From positions 1 through 15,296 of the forward strand of contig JAISXS010000029.1 of NCBI GenBank assembly GCA_031270385.1: a stretch of 15,296 bases of DNA, in the 5' to 3' direction. Positions 1 through 6,888 of the stretch are shown in pieces. The notes beneath the pieces are model-generated. The model was not told the DNA's origin and did not search any database. It was given only the letters and a program-made list of their open reading frames with translations. Positions within the stretch are counted from its first letter, which is position 1; each line of letters begins with the position of its first letter. This stretch comes from Puniceicoccales bacterium. Lineage in GTDB: Bacteria; Verrucomicrobiota; Verrucomicrobiia; Opitutales; JAIRKQ01. A program made the translations under genes and the position numbers.

Positions 1-193
1 CATCGAAAAATTTTGGGCTAAACTCAAACGAAAACTCAGGGATATCTTGCCTCTTTTCTCTTCCCTCGGCGATGCACTTTACCATGCTTTTTGTGCCTTT
101 CTTAACCGGAACTGCTATAGTCATCTTACCCGAGAAAAGCATGCTCCTCTTTTCCAAGAAACTGGAACTCTGCCACTGAATATCGTTAGATAA
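1..193 (+). pseudogene. IS630-family transposase, C-terminal remnant (family 2 lineage)
   Basis: An open frame enters from the left edge (first full codon at position 2) and begins with IEKFWAKLKRKL. This is the segment around the third catalytic acidic residue (NPIEKFW) of IS630/Tc1-type DDE transposases, which insert at TA dinucleotides. Only about 38 residues belong to the transposase. The insertion sequence appears to end at TATA 116-119, where a family 1 MITE begins, and the frame runs on through the MITE to a TAA at 191-193. The end of the element (CGGAACTGCTATA, reverse TATAGCAGTTCCG) resembles the family 2 MITE ends rather than family 1. The rest of the gene, if it exists, lies outside the window. 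A related remnant begins its matching segment at 15001. Confidence 0.8.
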
Positions 194-220
194 AATGCTT
201 TTCTCAAGCAAGATAACTTA
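116..220 (+). repeat. Family 1 IS630-type MITE, copy A
   Basis: This is a 105-bp non-coding element. It starts TATAGTCATCTTACCCGAG and ends with a degenerate inverted copy, TGCTTTTCTCAAGCAAGATA followed by ACTTA. The terminal inverted repeats are about 26 bp. An internal imperfect hairpin (TTCC..GGAA) and the motif ATATCGTTAGA near the right end recur in the other copies. It lies directly on the end of the transposase remnant. Confidence 0.85.
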
Positions 221-486
221 CATAGTTATCTTACCCGAAAAAAAGCACATTCCCTATTCCAAAGAAACGGAAGTTTTACCGTTATAGCAGTTCCCCTTGA
301 CGAGGGCGTTTAAAAATATAGCAGGCGAGAGCGAGATGTACAGCTGTCACGCCCGACAGGGGCATCTTATTCAACGATACTTGGCGGGGAAGTTCTCCTT
401 TTTATAAAGGAAAGCACGCCCTCCTCAAGTGAAACAGCTATAAATATCGTTAGACAGAATGCTTTTCTTAAGTAAGACAACTTATA
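221..486 (+). repeat. Family 1 MITE, copy B, split by a family 2 element
   Basis: The left arm is 221-282 (CATAGTTATCTTACCCG onward) and the right arm is 443-486 (AATATCGTTAG to GACAACTTATA). Removing the family 2 material at 283-442 leaves about 106 bp, the length of an intact family 1 copy. It is therefore one MITE interrupted by another. Confidence 0.8.
283..442 (+). repeat. Family 2 MITE inserted in family 1 copy B
   Basis: The core at 339-442 (104 bp) starts TACAGCTGTCACGCCCGAC and ends GTGAAACAGCTATA. It closely matches 14738-14841 and, more loosely, 10438-10540 and 15200-15296. The preceding 56 bp (283-338) begin TATAGCAGTTCCCCTTGACG, which resembles the reverse complement of the family 2 right end, so this site probably holds a second, truncated arm. 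TA lies at both outer junctions, as expected for IS630-type insertion. Confidence 0.75.
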
Positions 487-606
487 GCACGCACACTCAC
501 CCCAAACGTCTCGCTTGTTTCCATTACTGTGTGTGCATTTTCATATTTTAACACTCTCTTTTTCAGATCCGTTGTGCAGTATGCCATCTACGCTTCATGT
601 GCAAAT

Positions 607-637
607 TTAAATGCGCTTGTCAATGAGTATGACTATA
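607..637 (+). repeat. 31-bp direct repeat downstream of the macro/PDE gene
   Basis: The stretch starting TTAAATGCGCTTGTCAA and ending GACTATA matches 2883-2913 in the same orientation with two mismatches. The two copies bracket the macro/PDE gene. Nothing else is recognisable in 487-649 and there is no clear terminator for the gene that ends at 650. Confidence 0.75.
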
Positions 638-649
638 ACCAAACTAATG

Positions 650-2806
650 CTATGTATTTAAACGCGAAACGTCGGAAATCACTCTGAGATTCCGTGCGCT
701 ACCGAGAAAGCGATTAAACATATTGCGTATATACGCATCGTCTTTATAATTATTTCTGTAGTCACTGTCACTGTCTTCAACGCCAGTTTTATGCACAAGT
801 CTCCAAGTAACTTCTGCAAGCCGTTGTCCCTGCTGCTGTGTAATGAGTCCCATTTTGACGAGATCCAAATTTCCCGGATTGAAATTACGCGTGCCACCAA
901 TACAGCGCGTGATTTCAAGGCAATCTGCGACTTGTACTAACGTTTTCGCCAACGATTGCTTATCAGTTCCTTTCGCGTCCTTATTTATAATCGCAGAAAA
1001 AACAATGTGCGCGTATTGTTTCAATTCCGGTGTTGCCCAGCAGTGTTGTCCTGCATAGTATGCGCTATTCTTTTCGTAAACGTCTTTGTCATCACCTTGT
1101 CTTCCAGAATCATGGAAAATTGCAGCAATTGCGCCCGCCAATATCTGCTCGGGCAAAATTTTTACCCCTTTTTCATATAGAAGCTTCGCGAGAAGTAGGA
1201 CGTTAATCAAAGTACGAGTAGCATGTTTTGGTCCATGTACTGTATGATGGTGCCCTGGCCGAAAATTAACAATTTCGCAGAAACAACGCTTTATGTCTTC
1301 ATAGTGTGTACGTTCTCGTATTACTTCGTTGCCGCGACCAGCTTTCTCCAGATTTTCTAATTTAGTTAATAACTCGGTGCAATTACATGCACCAAGCTGA
1401 GACCTGTCTTTAACCACGTGGATCATATCGTTAACCGTCATGTTGACCCATTTTTTCGGCTTACCACCTTTTTCCATGCTAATAAAGAAAAAATCTTCGT
1501 ACTTTGGAGTCCTTTTTGTGTAGTTATTTCGTATGGCGTGGAAATGTGCATCTTCAAGAATCTTAGGAAGTGGCGCTTTCCCACCGAGTATTGCATTGAT
1601 TCCCTTCAGTGTTAATGCACTTAGTGCGTCGTTTAGATTTGCCGATTGCTGATGTGTTAGCCCTCCAGGTGTTATGGCCGGCGATGTCGGTACATGCCTT
1701 CTCTCAGCCGATTGTGAAGGTGGCTGATGTGTGTAGGTTGGAGCTCCCAAGCGATGCGGTTGTGGCACACGTCCTCCCTGATTCAATCGTTGGGGGGGTG
1801 TCGAAGGCAGAGGTACCGAAGGCCGTGCTGGCATAGGCGCTCCTATTCGATGTTGGCCCGTTACTAACGCGCGCAACGAATTTTCGTACTCTCGTTTATT
1901 ATGTTCATCATTGGGTACGCAGAATATTACTCCTTTTATATTCGTTTTCGGGGTATCATTGATATATTCACGCACGGCTTCGATCGCTATTTTTCGCGCT
2001 TCGTCATGTGGGAATTTGTAGGACCCGCAAGATATGCATGGGAACGCCACCTGTTCTATGGGTTGTCCGGAATTGGAACATCGGTCGCAAAGAGTTAGGG
2101 ACGATTTGTAACACTTCTTCAAATTTGCGGCGTCGGCTGGGGTTGGATGGTTGCCGGATATACGCGGCCCAACTGTGTGAATCACGAATCTTGCCGGAAG
2201 ATTGTAGCCTTTGGTAATTTTCGCCTCACCCACTTTGCATCGCACTCCATCATCGTTGATAAGTCGTTCGCAGTGCTTTCGAAGGTCTGGCCCAGCTGCC
2301 TTGTGAATCGCCCCGTCGATTCCGCCGCCACCCAAAAGTGACGGATTAGCGGCATTAACTATCGCATCAACTCTCAGCTTCGTTATATCTTCCCCGGATA
2401 CACTCAAGATCGTATTGCCGATGACGACTCTGCCTTGCTGATCAAGTCTTGCTGCCGGTGCCGATGATGGTTGTGTCTGCGGGGTGGCTGGAATTTCCAA
2501 GTGAGACGACCGTTGTGCATGCACTCCGCCGAGAACATGACTATCATGGCGGTCAACATACGCAGGACTGCGTAGGACGTTGCCCCGTGGGTTCTGATTC
2601 GCTCCCCCAGGATGTGGATGTCCCTGCCCGTGGTTCACATTTCGCGATCCTCTGTTTTCCAGATTGTTGTGATTGTGTCTGTTCTGTAACCCATGTTCTA
2701 CTCTGTTTCCATGATTGCCATTTTGTACGCGAGCGCCACCGCGCTCTCGTTCTCGTCGTTGTCTTGTTGGTGGCTGAACCCTTCTGTCAAAATTTACTTC
2801 GCTCAT
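650..2806 (-). CDS. Macro domain plus SidE-like phosphodiesterase/HD protein, candidate secreted effector
   Basis: A 718-residue protein. Residues 1-125 are low-complexity (Arg, Asn, His, Gly, Pro) with no signal peptide or membrane segment. Residues 126-315 are a macro domain, the ADP-ribose-binding and -hydrolysing fold. NAAN is at 151-154, GGGGIDGAIHKAAG at 159-172 carries the Asp used by MacroD-type hydrolases, and the second loop is ISCGSYKFP near 258. A Pro-rich linker covers 320-390. Residues 500-700 hold HGPKH (524-528), HDSGRQGDD (565-573), a Glu at 578 and ADCLEITR (627-634). This is the H...HD...D order of HD phosphohydrolases and resembles, from memory, the phosphodiesterase domain of Legionella SidE/Dup proteins. 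The macro call is firm; SidE-like is inference, and a generic HD domain is the alternative. AAGGAG at 2815-2820 sits 8 nt from the ATG and fixes the start. Acting on ADP-ribosylated host ubiquitin is a guess. Confidence 0.8.
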   Translation of the reverse strand: MSEVNFDRRVQPPTRQRRERERGGARVQNGNHGNRVEHGLQNRHNHNNLENRGSRNVNHGQGHPHPGGANQNPRGNVLRSPAYVDRHDSHVLGGVHAQRSSHLEIPATPQTQPSSAPAARLDQQGRVVIGNTILSVSGEDITKLRVDAIVNAANPSLLGGGGIDGAIHKAAGPDLRKHCERLINDDGVRCKVGEAKITKGYNLPARFVIHTVGPRISGNHPTPADAANLKKCYKSSLTLCDRCSNSGQPIEQVAFPCISCGSYKFPHDEARKIAIEAVREYINDTPKTNIKGVIFCVPNDEHNKREYENSLRALVTGQHRIGAPMPARPSVPLPSTPPQRLNQGGRVPQPHRLGAPTYTHQPPSQSAERRHVPTSPAITPGGLTHQQSANLNDALSALTLKGINAILGGKAPLPKILEDAHFHAIRNNYTKRTPKYEDFFFISMEKGGKPKKWVNMTVNDMIHVVKDRSQLGACNCTELLTKLENLEKAGRGNEVIRERTHYEDIKRCFCEIVNFRPGHHHTVHGPKHATRTLINVLLLAKLLYEKGVKILPEQILAGAIAAIFHDSGRQGDDKDVYEKNSAYYAGQHCWATPELKQYAHIVFSAIINKDAKGTDKQSLAKTLVQVADCLEITRCIGGTRNFNPGNLDLVKMGLITQQQGQRLAEVTWRLVHKTGVEDSDSDYRNNYKDDAYIRNMFNRFLGSARNLRVISDVSRLNT

Positions 2807-2814
2807 AATACGTA

Positions 2815-2858
2815 CTCCTTAAAGTAAAGGATGTAAATCATACATTTAACAATGTCAA
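2815..2858 (-). promoter_or_regulatory. Predicted sigma70-type promoter and RBS of the macro/PDE gene
   Basis: Read on the minus strand, TTGACA (2853-2858) is followed by a 17-bp spacer and TACATC (2830-2835), a perfect -35 with a weak -10. AAGGAG (2815-2820) then precedes the ATG by 8 nt. The spacer region contains the small palindrome ACATT-GTTA-AATGT, which overlaps the -35. Transcription from here would give a leader of only about 17 nt. Confidence 0.4.
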
Positions 2859-2868
2859 CGCTGTAATT

Positions 2869-2913
2869 TATAGTCATCTTACTTAAATGCGCTTGTCAAG
2901 GAGTTTGACTATA
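2869..2913. repeat. Short palindromic-ended repeat upstream of the macro/PDE gene
   Basis: This 45-bp element starts TATAGTCATCTTAC and ends TTGACTATA, so TATAGTCA is inverted at its two ends. Its left 14 bp equal the family 1 MITE end. Its right 31 bp (2883-2913) are a direct repeat of 607-637. It looks like a deletion or recombination product of IS630-type ends. Confidence 0.65.
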
Positions 2914-3229
2914 TATTTTTTGCTAATTTTGCCTATAAAGCTCATTAAATAGCCATATTTGCTGCGGGTTCCCAATTTTCCATGGCAATTCGGTCCTGTG
3001 CTCATCACTAATAAACGAAACATTGATATTTTCCCATTCTGCCACCACCGTGACCCTAACCGCATCGCATGAAGTTTGGTTCGTTTTTTATGCTATCGGC
3101 TTGATACTTTCGCTTTTAAAATTTTTGCATAATTATGTTCATTTTTACCAACCACTTAAGCGTCTTTCCTGGACGAAATAAGAATAGAGTTCGTGGAAAC
3201 GATGGCCATGCCACCTTTCACTGAAAAGA
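2914..3229. other. Intergenic stretch with no supported gene
   Basis: This is AT-rich sequence between two MITE-like elements. Short open frames exist on the minus strand in two frames between about 2930 and 3090. Neither has a ribosome binding site or a recognisable motif, and I see no RNA gene, so I leave it unassigned; it may hold a decayed gene. Confidence 0.5.
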
Positions 3230-3334
3230 TATAGTCATCTTCCCCGAAAAAAGCATATCCTCTATTTCAAGAAGCGGGAATCTTTTCGCCAAATATCGTT
3301 ATATAGAATGCTTTTCTCATGTAAGACAACTATG
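3230..3334 (+). repeat. Family 1 MITE, copy D
   Basis: A 105-bp copy starting TATAGTCATCTTCCCCGAA and ending TGCTTTTCTCATGTAAGACA followed by ACTATG. It carries the internal TTTC..GCGGGAA region and AAATATCGTTATATAG before the right end. It lies between the divergently oriented macro/PDE gene and fabV. Confidence 0.85.
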
Positions 3335-3400
3335 TTTGACGGAAAAAAGCGGAAACAGTGGTAAGATCTGGCCCAACATTTGCGCAGATAAAGTCCAAAT

Positions 3401-3448
3401 ATGGCCATTGACTACGGAGGGCTTTCGATTAGCTTGCGCCAAATATGA
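3401..3448 (+). CDS. Possible 15-codon leader ORF coupled to fabV
   Basis: ATG at 3401 opens a 15-codon frame (MAIDYGGLSISLRQI) whose TGA at 3446-3448 overlaps the fabV ATG at 3445 in an ATGA arrangement. fabV has no good ribosome binding site next to its own start; the nearest purine-rich block, GGAGGG at 3417-3422, is about 23 nt away. Re-initiation after this leader could therefore explain fabV translation. It may equally be chance, since the leader has only a weak ribosome binding site itself. Confidence 0.25.
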   Translation: MAIDYGGLSISLRQI

Positions 3449-4614
3449 TTATTCGGCCAAAAACACGGGGTTTCATATCGCTGACGGCACATCCTAAGGG
3501 ATGCGAAGAAAATGTTAGGGAGCAAATTGAATTTGCTACGGAACATCAAATTCAAAATTCTCCAAAAAATGTCTTGGTGATCGGTGCGTCCACTGGCTAT
3601 GGGCTGGCGAGCCGCATAGCGTTGGCGTTCGGTGGGGGAGCGAATACAATCGGTGTGTTTTTCGGACGGCCATCCGATGGTGTTAAACCAGCGTCTGCCG
3701 GGTGGTACAATTCCGTTGCCTTCAAAAAATTTGCCGAAGAAAGAGGTTTGATCGCGGAAAATGTCAACGAAGATGCGTTTTCATCACAGACGAAATCGTT
3801 GGTGGTCGATATCATCGGAGAAAAACTTGGTAAGATCGATTGTGTCGTGTACAGCCTAGCGTCTCCGAAAAGGACGGACCCATTTACCGGAGAGACTTTC
3901 AAGTCAGTTTTGAAACCGATAGGCACCCCATTCACGGGCAAATCGGTCAACGTTGACAGCGGAGAAGTCTCCAGTGTCACAATCGAGCCGGCAACCGCGG
4001 AGGAAATATCGGCAACAATTAAAGTTATGGGTGGAGAAGATTGGGAGCTGTGGATGCAGACACTACACGGCGAGAAACTGCTAAGCAACGGCGCCAAAAC
4101 GATTGCCTATTCTTACGTTGGCCCCGAAGTCACGTGGCAGATCTACGCGAATGGGACAATAGGCGTCGCCAAGGATGATGTCACGAGGGCGTGTTCGTCA
4201 ATAAATTTTCTATTGGAAGATATCAAAGGTCAGGCGGTTGTCTCAGTCAACAAGGCCGTTGTTACCCAGGCCAGTGCTGCGATTCCGGTCATACCACTGT
4301 ACATTTCCGTTCTTTTCAAGATAATGAAAGAAAAAGACTGCCACGAAGGATGTATTGAACAGATGGTGCGCCTGTTCAAGAGTCGCATTTATGAAAAATT
4401 TCCACAAAAATCAGCGGATGAGCAGGGAAGGATACGAATGGATGAGTTTGAAATGGCGGACGATGTGCAAGCGTTGGTTTTGGAAGCTTGGCAAAAAATT
4501 TCTACGGAAAATTTCAACGAATTTGCTGACATAAACAGCTACAGACACGAATTTTTAAAGCTGTTTGGCTTTGGGATCGAGTCTATAAACTATGACGAAG
4601 ATGTTGATATTTGA
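3445..4614 (+). CDS. fabV: Trans-2-enoyl-ACP/CoA reductase FabV
   Basis: A 389-residue protein, within the usual 390-400 for FabV. This cytoplasmic enzyme carries out the last reduction of each cycle of type II fatty-acid synthesis, converting trans-2-enoyl-ACP to acyl-ACP with NADH. The dinucleotide-binding loop GASTGYGLASRIALAFG is at 47-63. The catalytic Tyr-x8-Lys of the family, longer-spaced than in FabI, is seen as YANGTIGVAK with Y234 and K243. AYSYVGPEVTW (221-231) and the VNKAVVTQASAAIP helix region (268-281) are also typical. An in-frame TAG at 3430 rules out an upstream start, so ATG 3445 is the most upstream possible start. FabV is known to be insensitive to triclosan in several species. 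It heads a plus-strand run with the needle gene 80 bp downstream, and no separate terminator is visible. Confidence 0.95.
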   Translation: MIIRPKTRGFISLTAHPKGCEENVREQIEFATEHQIQNSPKNVLVIGASTGYGLASRIALAFGGGANTIGVFFGRPSDGVKPASAGWYNSVAFKKFAEERGLIAENVNEDAFSSQTKSLVVDIIGEKLGKIDCVVYSLASPKRTDPFTGETFKSVLKPIGTPFTGKSVNVDSGEVSSVTIEPATAEEISATIKVMGGEDWELWMQTLHGEKLLSNGAKTIAYSYVGPEVTWQIYANGTIGVAKDDVTRACSSINFLLEDIKGQAVVSVNKAVVTQASAAIPVIPLYISVLFKIMKEKDCHEGCIEQMVRLFKSRIYEKFPQKSADEQGRIRMDEFEMADDVQALVLEAWQKISTENFNEFADINSYRHEFLKLFGFGIESINYDEDVDI

Positions 4615-4694
4615 AAAATTTTAACATTTTCGGCAAAAATTCTTGACGCGCATGGTGACGATGGCAGAATGTGGACTTTTATGAAAGGAATTTG

Positions 4695-4961
4695 ATGGGC
4701 GGACAAGGTAATATCGTTCCGAACGATTCGCAGTTCACACTGGAGAAGCTTTATGTCATGTTAGCGAGTTACATAGAGACTAGCGAAGCTGATCTGAACT
4801 CTACATTAACGAAACTTCAGCAGACGCAAAACGTTGGCCAGTCCGAGTTGTTGGCCATACAGGCAAAAGTTCAGGCGTGGGGGACTTTGTGTTCGTCCGT
4901 AACCGGTTCATTGCGTGCTGCCGGTGATGCGTTTAAAGCGACATCTCAAAACATAAGATAG
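4695..4961 (+). CDS. sctF: Type III secretion needle protein (SctF family)
   Basis: A small all-helical protein of 88 residues from ATG 4695. A GTG at 4671 would add eight residues, but GAAAGGA at 4683-4689 sits at the right distance for the ATG, and needle subunits are usually 70-90 residues. Residues 14-42 form a first helix (FTLEKLYVMLASYIETSEAD) and 50-85 a second (LLAIQAKVQAWGTLCSSV), separated by a short QNVGQ-type loop. The second helix has the pattern of the YscF/PrgI/EscF C-terminal helix (LQ..V..Y....). These subunits polymerise into the hollow needle through which effectors pass. The next gene, 20 bp on, resembles a needle-subunit chaperone, which supports the call. No secretin, ATPase or export-apparatus gene is in the window. 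Confidence 0.75.
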   Translation: MGGQGNIVPNDSQFTLEKLYVMLASYIETSEADLNSTLTKLQQTQNVGQSELLAIQAKVQAWGTLCSSVTGSLRAAGDAFKATSQNIR

Positions 4962-4981
4962 GCATTTGGCCCGCAAATATC

Positions 4982-5398
4982 ATGGCTGAGGACGAAAAGG
5001 ATTTGCCGGCACCATCCGAACTAATGCAAATTTTGATGGATGTCGGATGGGTAGCAATCGGAAGGGGAATGAAAGCGAATGCGGAGAGTATCTTTTCCGG
5101 AATCGCCGCTGCGCGTCCGAACAGTGAGTTACCGTTGATAGGGCTCGCTGTGTGCGCCATCAATTTCGGAAATTTCGTGGGAGCGTCAAAGATACTTGCC
5201 CAAAAGGCGTTGCCACTTAACCCAAACAACGGGATTGCGAGATGCTTTCTTGCGGTCGCCGTAAGAGCGATCGGAGAAAAAGATTACGCGCTCGAATTGG
5301 CAAATTGCGTTGCCAATGAATGCGATGATCCAGTGGCGGTCGCGTTCGCAAAATCACTGATAACCGGCAAGGACGTGGAAGATCCCGTTCAAAATTGA
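4982..5398 (+). CDS. TPR-type T3SS needle chaperone-like protein (YscG/HrpB1-like)
   Basis: A 138-residue cytoplasmic protein of antiparallel helix pairs. Visible TPR-like units are residues about 18-50 (VGWVAIGRGMKANAESIF...ARPNSELP), 51-84 (LIGLAVCAINFGNF...ILAQKALPLNPNN) and 85-120 (ARCFLAVAVRAIGEKDYALE). This is the pattern of the YscG/HrpB1 group, whose YscG members hold the needle subunit in the cytoplasm and stop it polymerising early. The position 20 bp after sctF fits that role. I see no strong ribosome binding site, so the start is uncertain (other ATG codons lie about 15-20 residues in), and translation may be coupled to sctF. I do not see a YscE-like partner. A generic TPR protein is the alternative. 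Confidence 0.6.
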   Translation: MAEDEKDLPAPSELMQILMDVGWVAIGRGMKANAESIFSGIAAARPNSELPLIGLAVCAINFGNFVGASKILAQKALPLNPNNGIARCFLAVAVRAIGEKDYALELANCVANECDDPVAVAFAKSLITGKDVEDPVQN

Positions 5399-5475
5399 TC
5401 CATGCCATTTCCTCTGCTGTGGCAAAATGTACTTAAACTGTTGCAATTCCTTTGCCGTCGGATTTTTTTGTGTCC

Positions 5476-6885
5476 ATGCGAGATTTTGTTGGTGTTGCGT
5501 ATGTTTTTGCATCAATCCTGTTTATCATAGGGATAAAACTGCTTGCCAGGGCGGATAGGGCACGCGTTGGAAATTTGATTTCAGGGACCGGGATGCTTAC
5601 GGCGTTAGTCGCGACGCTGATTGGATCCAATGTTCTATCGATCGGGACAACAATTGTCGCCATCGCCATTGGGACGATCGTCGGAATGCTAATGGCTTAT
5701 CGGGTAAGGATGATAGCGCTGCCGGAGATGGTAGCTTTGCTAAACGGCCTTGGTGGGTTGGCCAGTGTCTTTGTTGCTGTGGCCGAGTTCCATAGAATTT
5801 CGACACTCGGGTGGCTAAAATATTTTACATGGTGCGATGTTCAGTATACGGAGAGCGCTATCTACGGGGCGAGTTTCGCGACATTTGCCGCCGTGTTCAT
5901 AGGTGCGATTACATTCACCGGAAGTTTGGTGGCGTATCTGAAGCTTGCTGGAAAAATGAAACGCCAGTTCGGCGTGAAAAGGTCATTAAATGTGGCGTTG
6001 CTAGTAATTATTTCAATCATGTGGTTGTTTTTTACAGTACGCGAAATTTCGTCCCTTGGGATGATTTATGCCGCTCTGGCCATTTCATTGATTCTAGGAG
6101 TCACGTCTGTCATGGCGATCGGCGGAGGAGATATGCCGGTCGTGATATCGCTGTTGAATAGCTTATCTGGCATGGCAGCGGCGGAAACAGGATTCATATT
6201 ATCAAATGTTGTCCTCGTGGTGGCAGGATGTTTGGTAGGTACAAGCGGACTGGTTTTAACGGTAATCATGTGCAAGGCGATGAATCGCAGCCTTGGCAAT
6301 TTCCTGCTCGGAGGATTCGGAAGTAGCGGCGAGGCAGCGTCAATTGGAAACGAAGAACCGAAATTCACATCTGTGGAAGACGCGTATTATGTCCTAGAAG
6401 CTGCACGAAACATCGTCTTCGTGCCAGGATACGGAATGGCCGTCGCCCAAGCGCAACACGTCGTGAACGAGCTTGGAGCAATTTTAGAGAATAATGGCGC
6501 AGATGTAACATATGCAATTCATCCTGTTGCAGGTCGCATGCCGGGACACATGAATGTATTGCTTGCGGAAGCGGATGTTTCCTACGAACAGCTCGTCGAC
6601 ATGGAAACTGCTAACAGCGGGATGGCAAGTGTGGATGTCGCGATAGTCATAGGTGCCAATGACGTTGTCAACCCGGCAGCGGCGAATGATAAAAATTCCC
6701 CGATCTACGGCATGCCGATAATAAACGTGCACTTGGCGAAGTCTGTATTTGTTTTGAAAAGAGGAAGCGGCACAGGATTTTCTGGCTTGCAAAATGCCCT
6801 ATTCATGATGGAAAATACGCGTATGATATACGGTGATGCGAAGAAGACAATTTCCGCGTTGGTAGCGAGTTTCAAGAACAGGTGA
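5476..6885 (+). CDS. pntB: Proton-translocating NAD(P) transhydrogenase subunit beta
   Basis: An inner-membrane protein of 469 residues from ATG 5476. In-frame TTG 5452 and GTG 5470 would add up to eight residues, but MRDFVGVAYVFASILFI aligns well with the start of known PntB proteins. Domain II (to about residue 270) has multiple membrane helices. The segment PEMVALLNGLGGLASV (83-98) has Asn where E. coli PntB has the proton-channel His91, a known natural variant. Domain III binds NADP(H): GYGMAVAQAQ (318-327), HPVAGRMPGHMNVLLAEA (349-366), GANDVVNPAA (393-402), VLKRG and a near-complete C-terminus. The enzyme couples proton entry to NADPH formation. No pntA partner lies beside it, so the alpha chain must be elsewhere. 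recD2 starts 3 nt after its stop. Confidence 0.95.
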   Translation: MRDFVGVAYVFASILFIIGIKLLARADRARVGNLISGTGMLTALVATLIGSNVLSIGTTIVAIAIGTIVGMLMAYRVRMIALPEMVALLNGLGGLASVFVAVAEFHRISTLGWLKYFTWCDVQYTESAIYGASFATFAAVFIGAITFTGSLVAYLKLAGKMKRQFGVKRSLNVALLVIISIMWLFFTVREISSLGMIYAALAISLILGVTSVMAIGGGDMPVVISLLNSLSGMAAAETGFILSNVVLVVAGCLVGTSGLVLTVIMCKAMNRSLGNFLLGGFGSSGEAASIGNEEPKFTSVEDAYYVLEAARNIVFVPGYGMAVAQAQHVVNELGAILENNGADVTYAIHPVAGRMPGHMNVLLAEADVSYEQLVDMETANSGMASVDVAIVIGANDVVNPAAANDKNSPIYGMPIINVHLAKSVFVLKRGSGTGFSGLQNALFMMENTRMIYGDAKKTISALVASFKNR

Positions 6886-6888
6886 GGA

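Noticed and set aside
1..486. CRISPR-like array suggested by closely spaced repeats
   Set aside because: The repeats are about 105 bp with inverted ends and TA junctions, differ in orientation and have no regular short spacers, so they are MITEs.
2449..2808. Plus-strand open frame opposite the 5' end of the macro/PDE gene
   Set aside because: It is antisense to a gene with a recognised domain and a good ribosome binding site, and its Val/Cys/Leu-rich composition is that of a shadow frame.
2883..3065. Minus-strand 60-codon frame, and a second 50-codon minus frame over the same bases
   Set aside because: The first runs into a repeat at its end; neither has a ribosome binding site or a recognisable motif, and two competing frames on the same bases weaken both.
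3336..3367. Possible fabV promoter TTGACG with TAAGAT
   Set aside because: The 20-bp spacing is too long for a confident sigma70 call.
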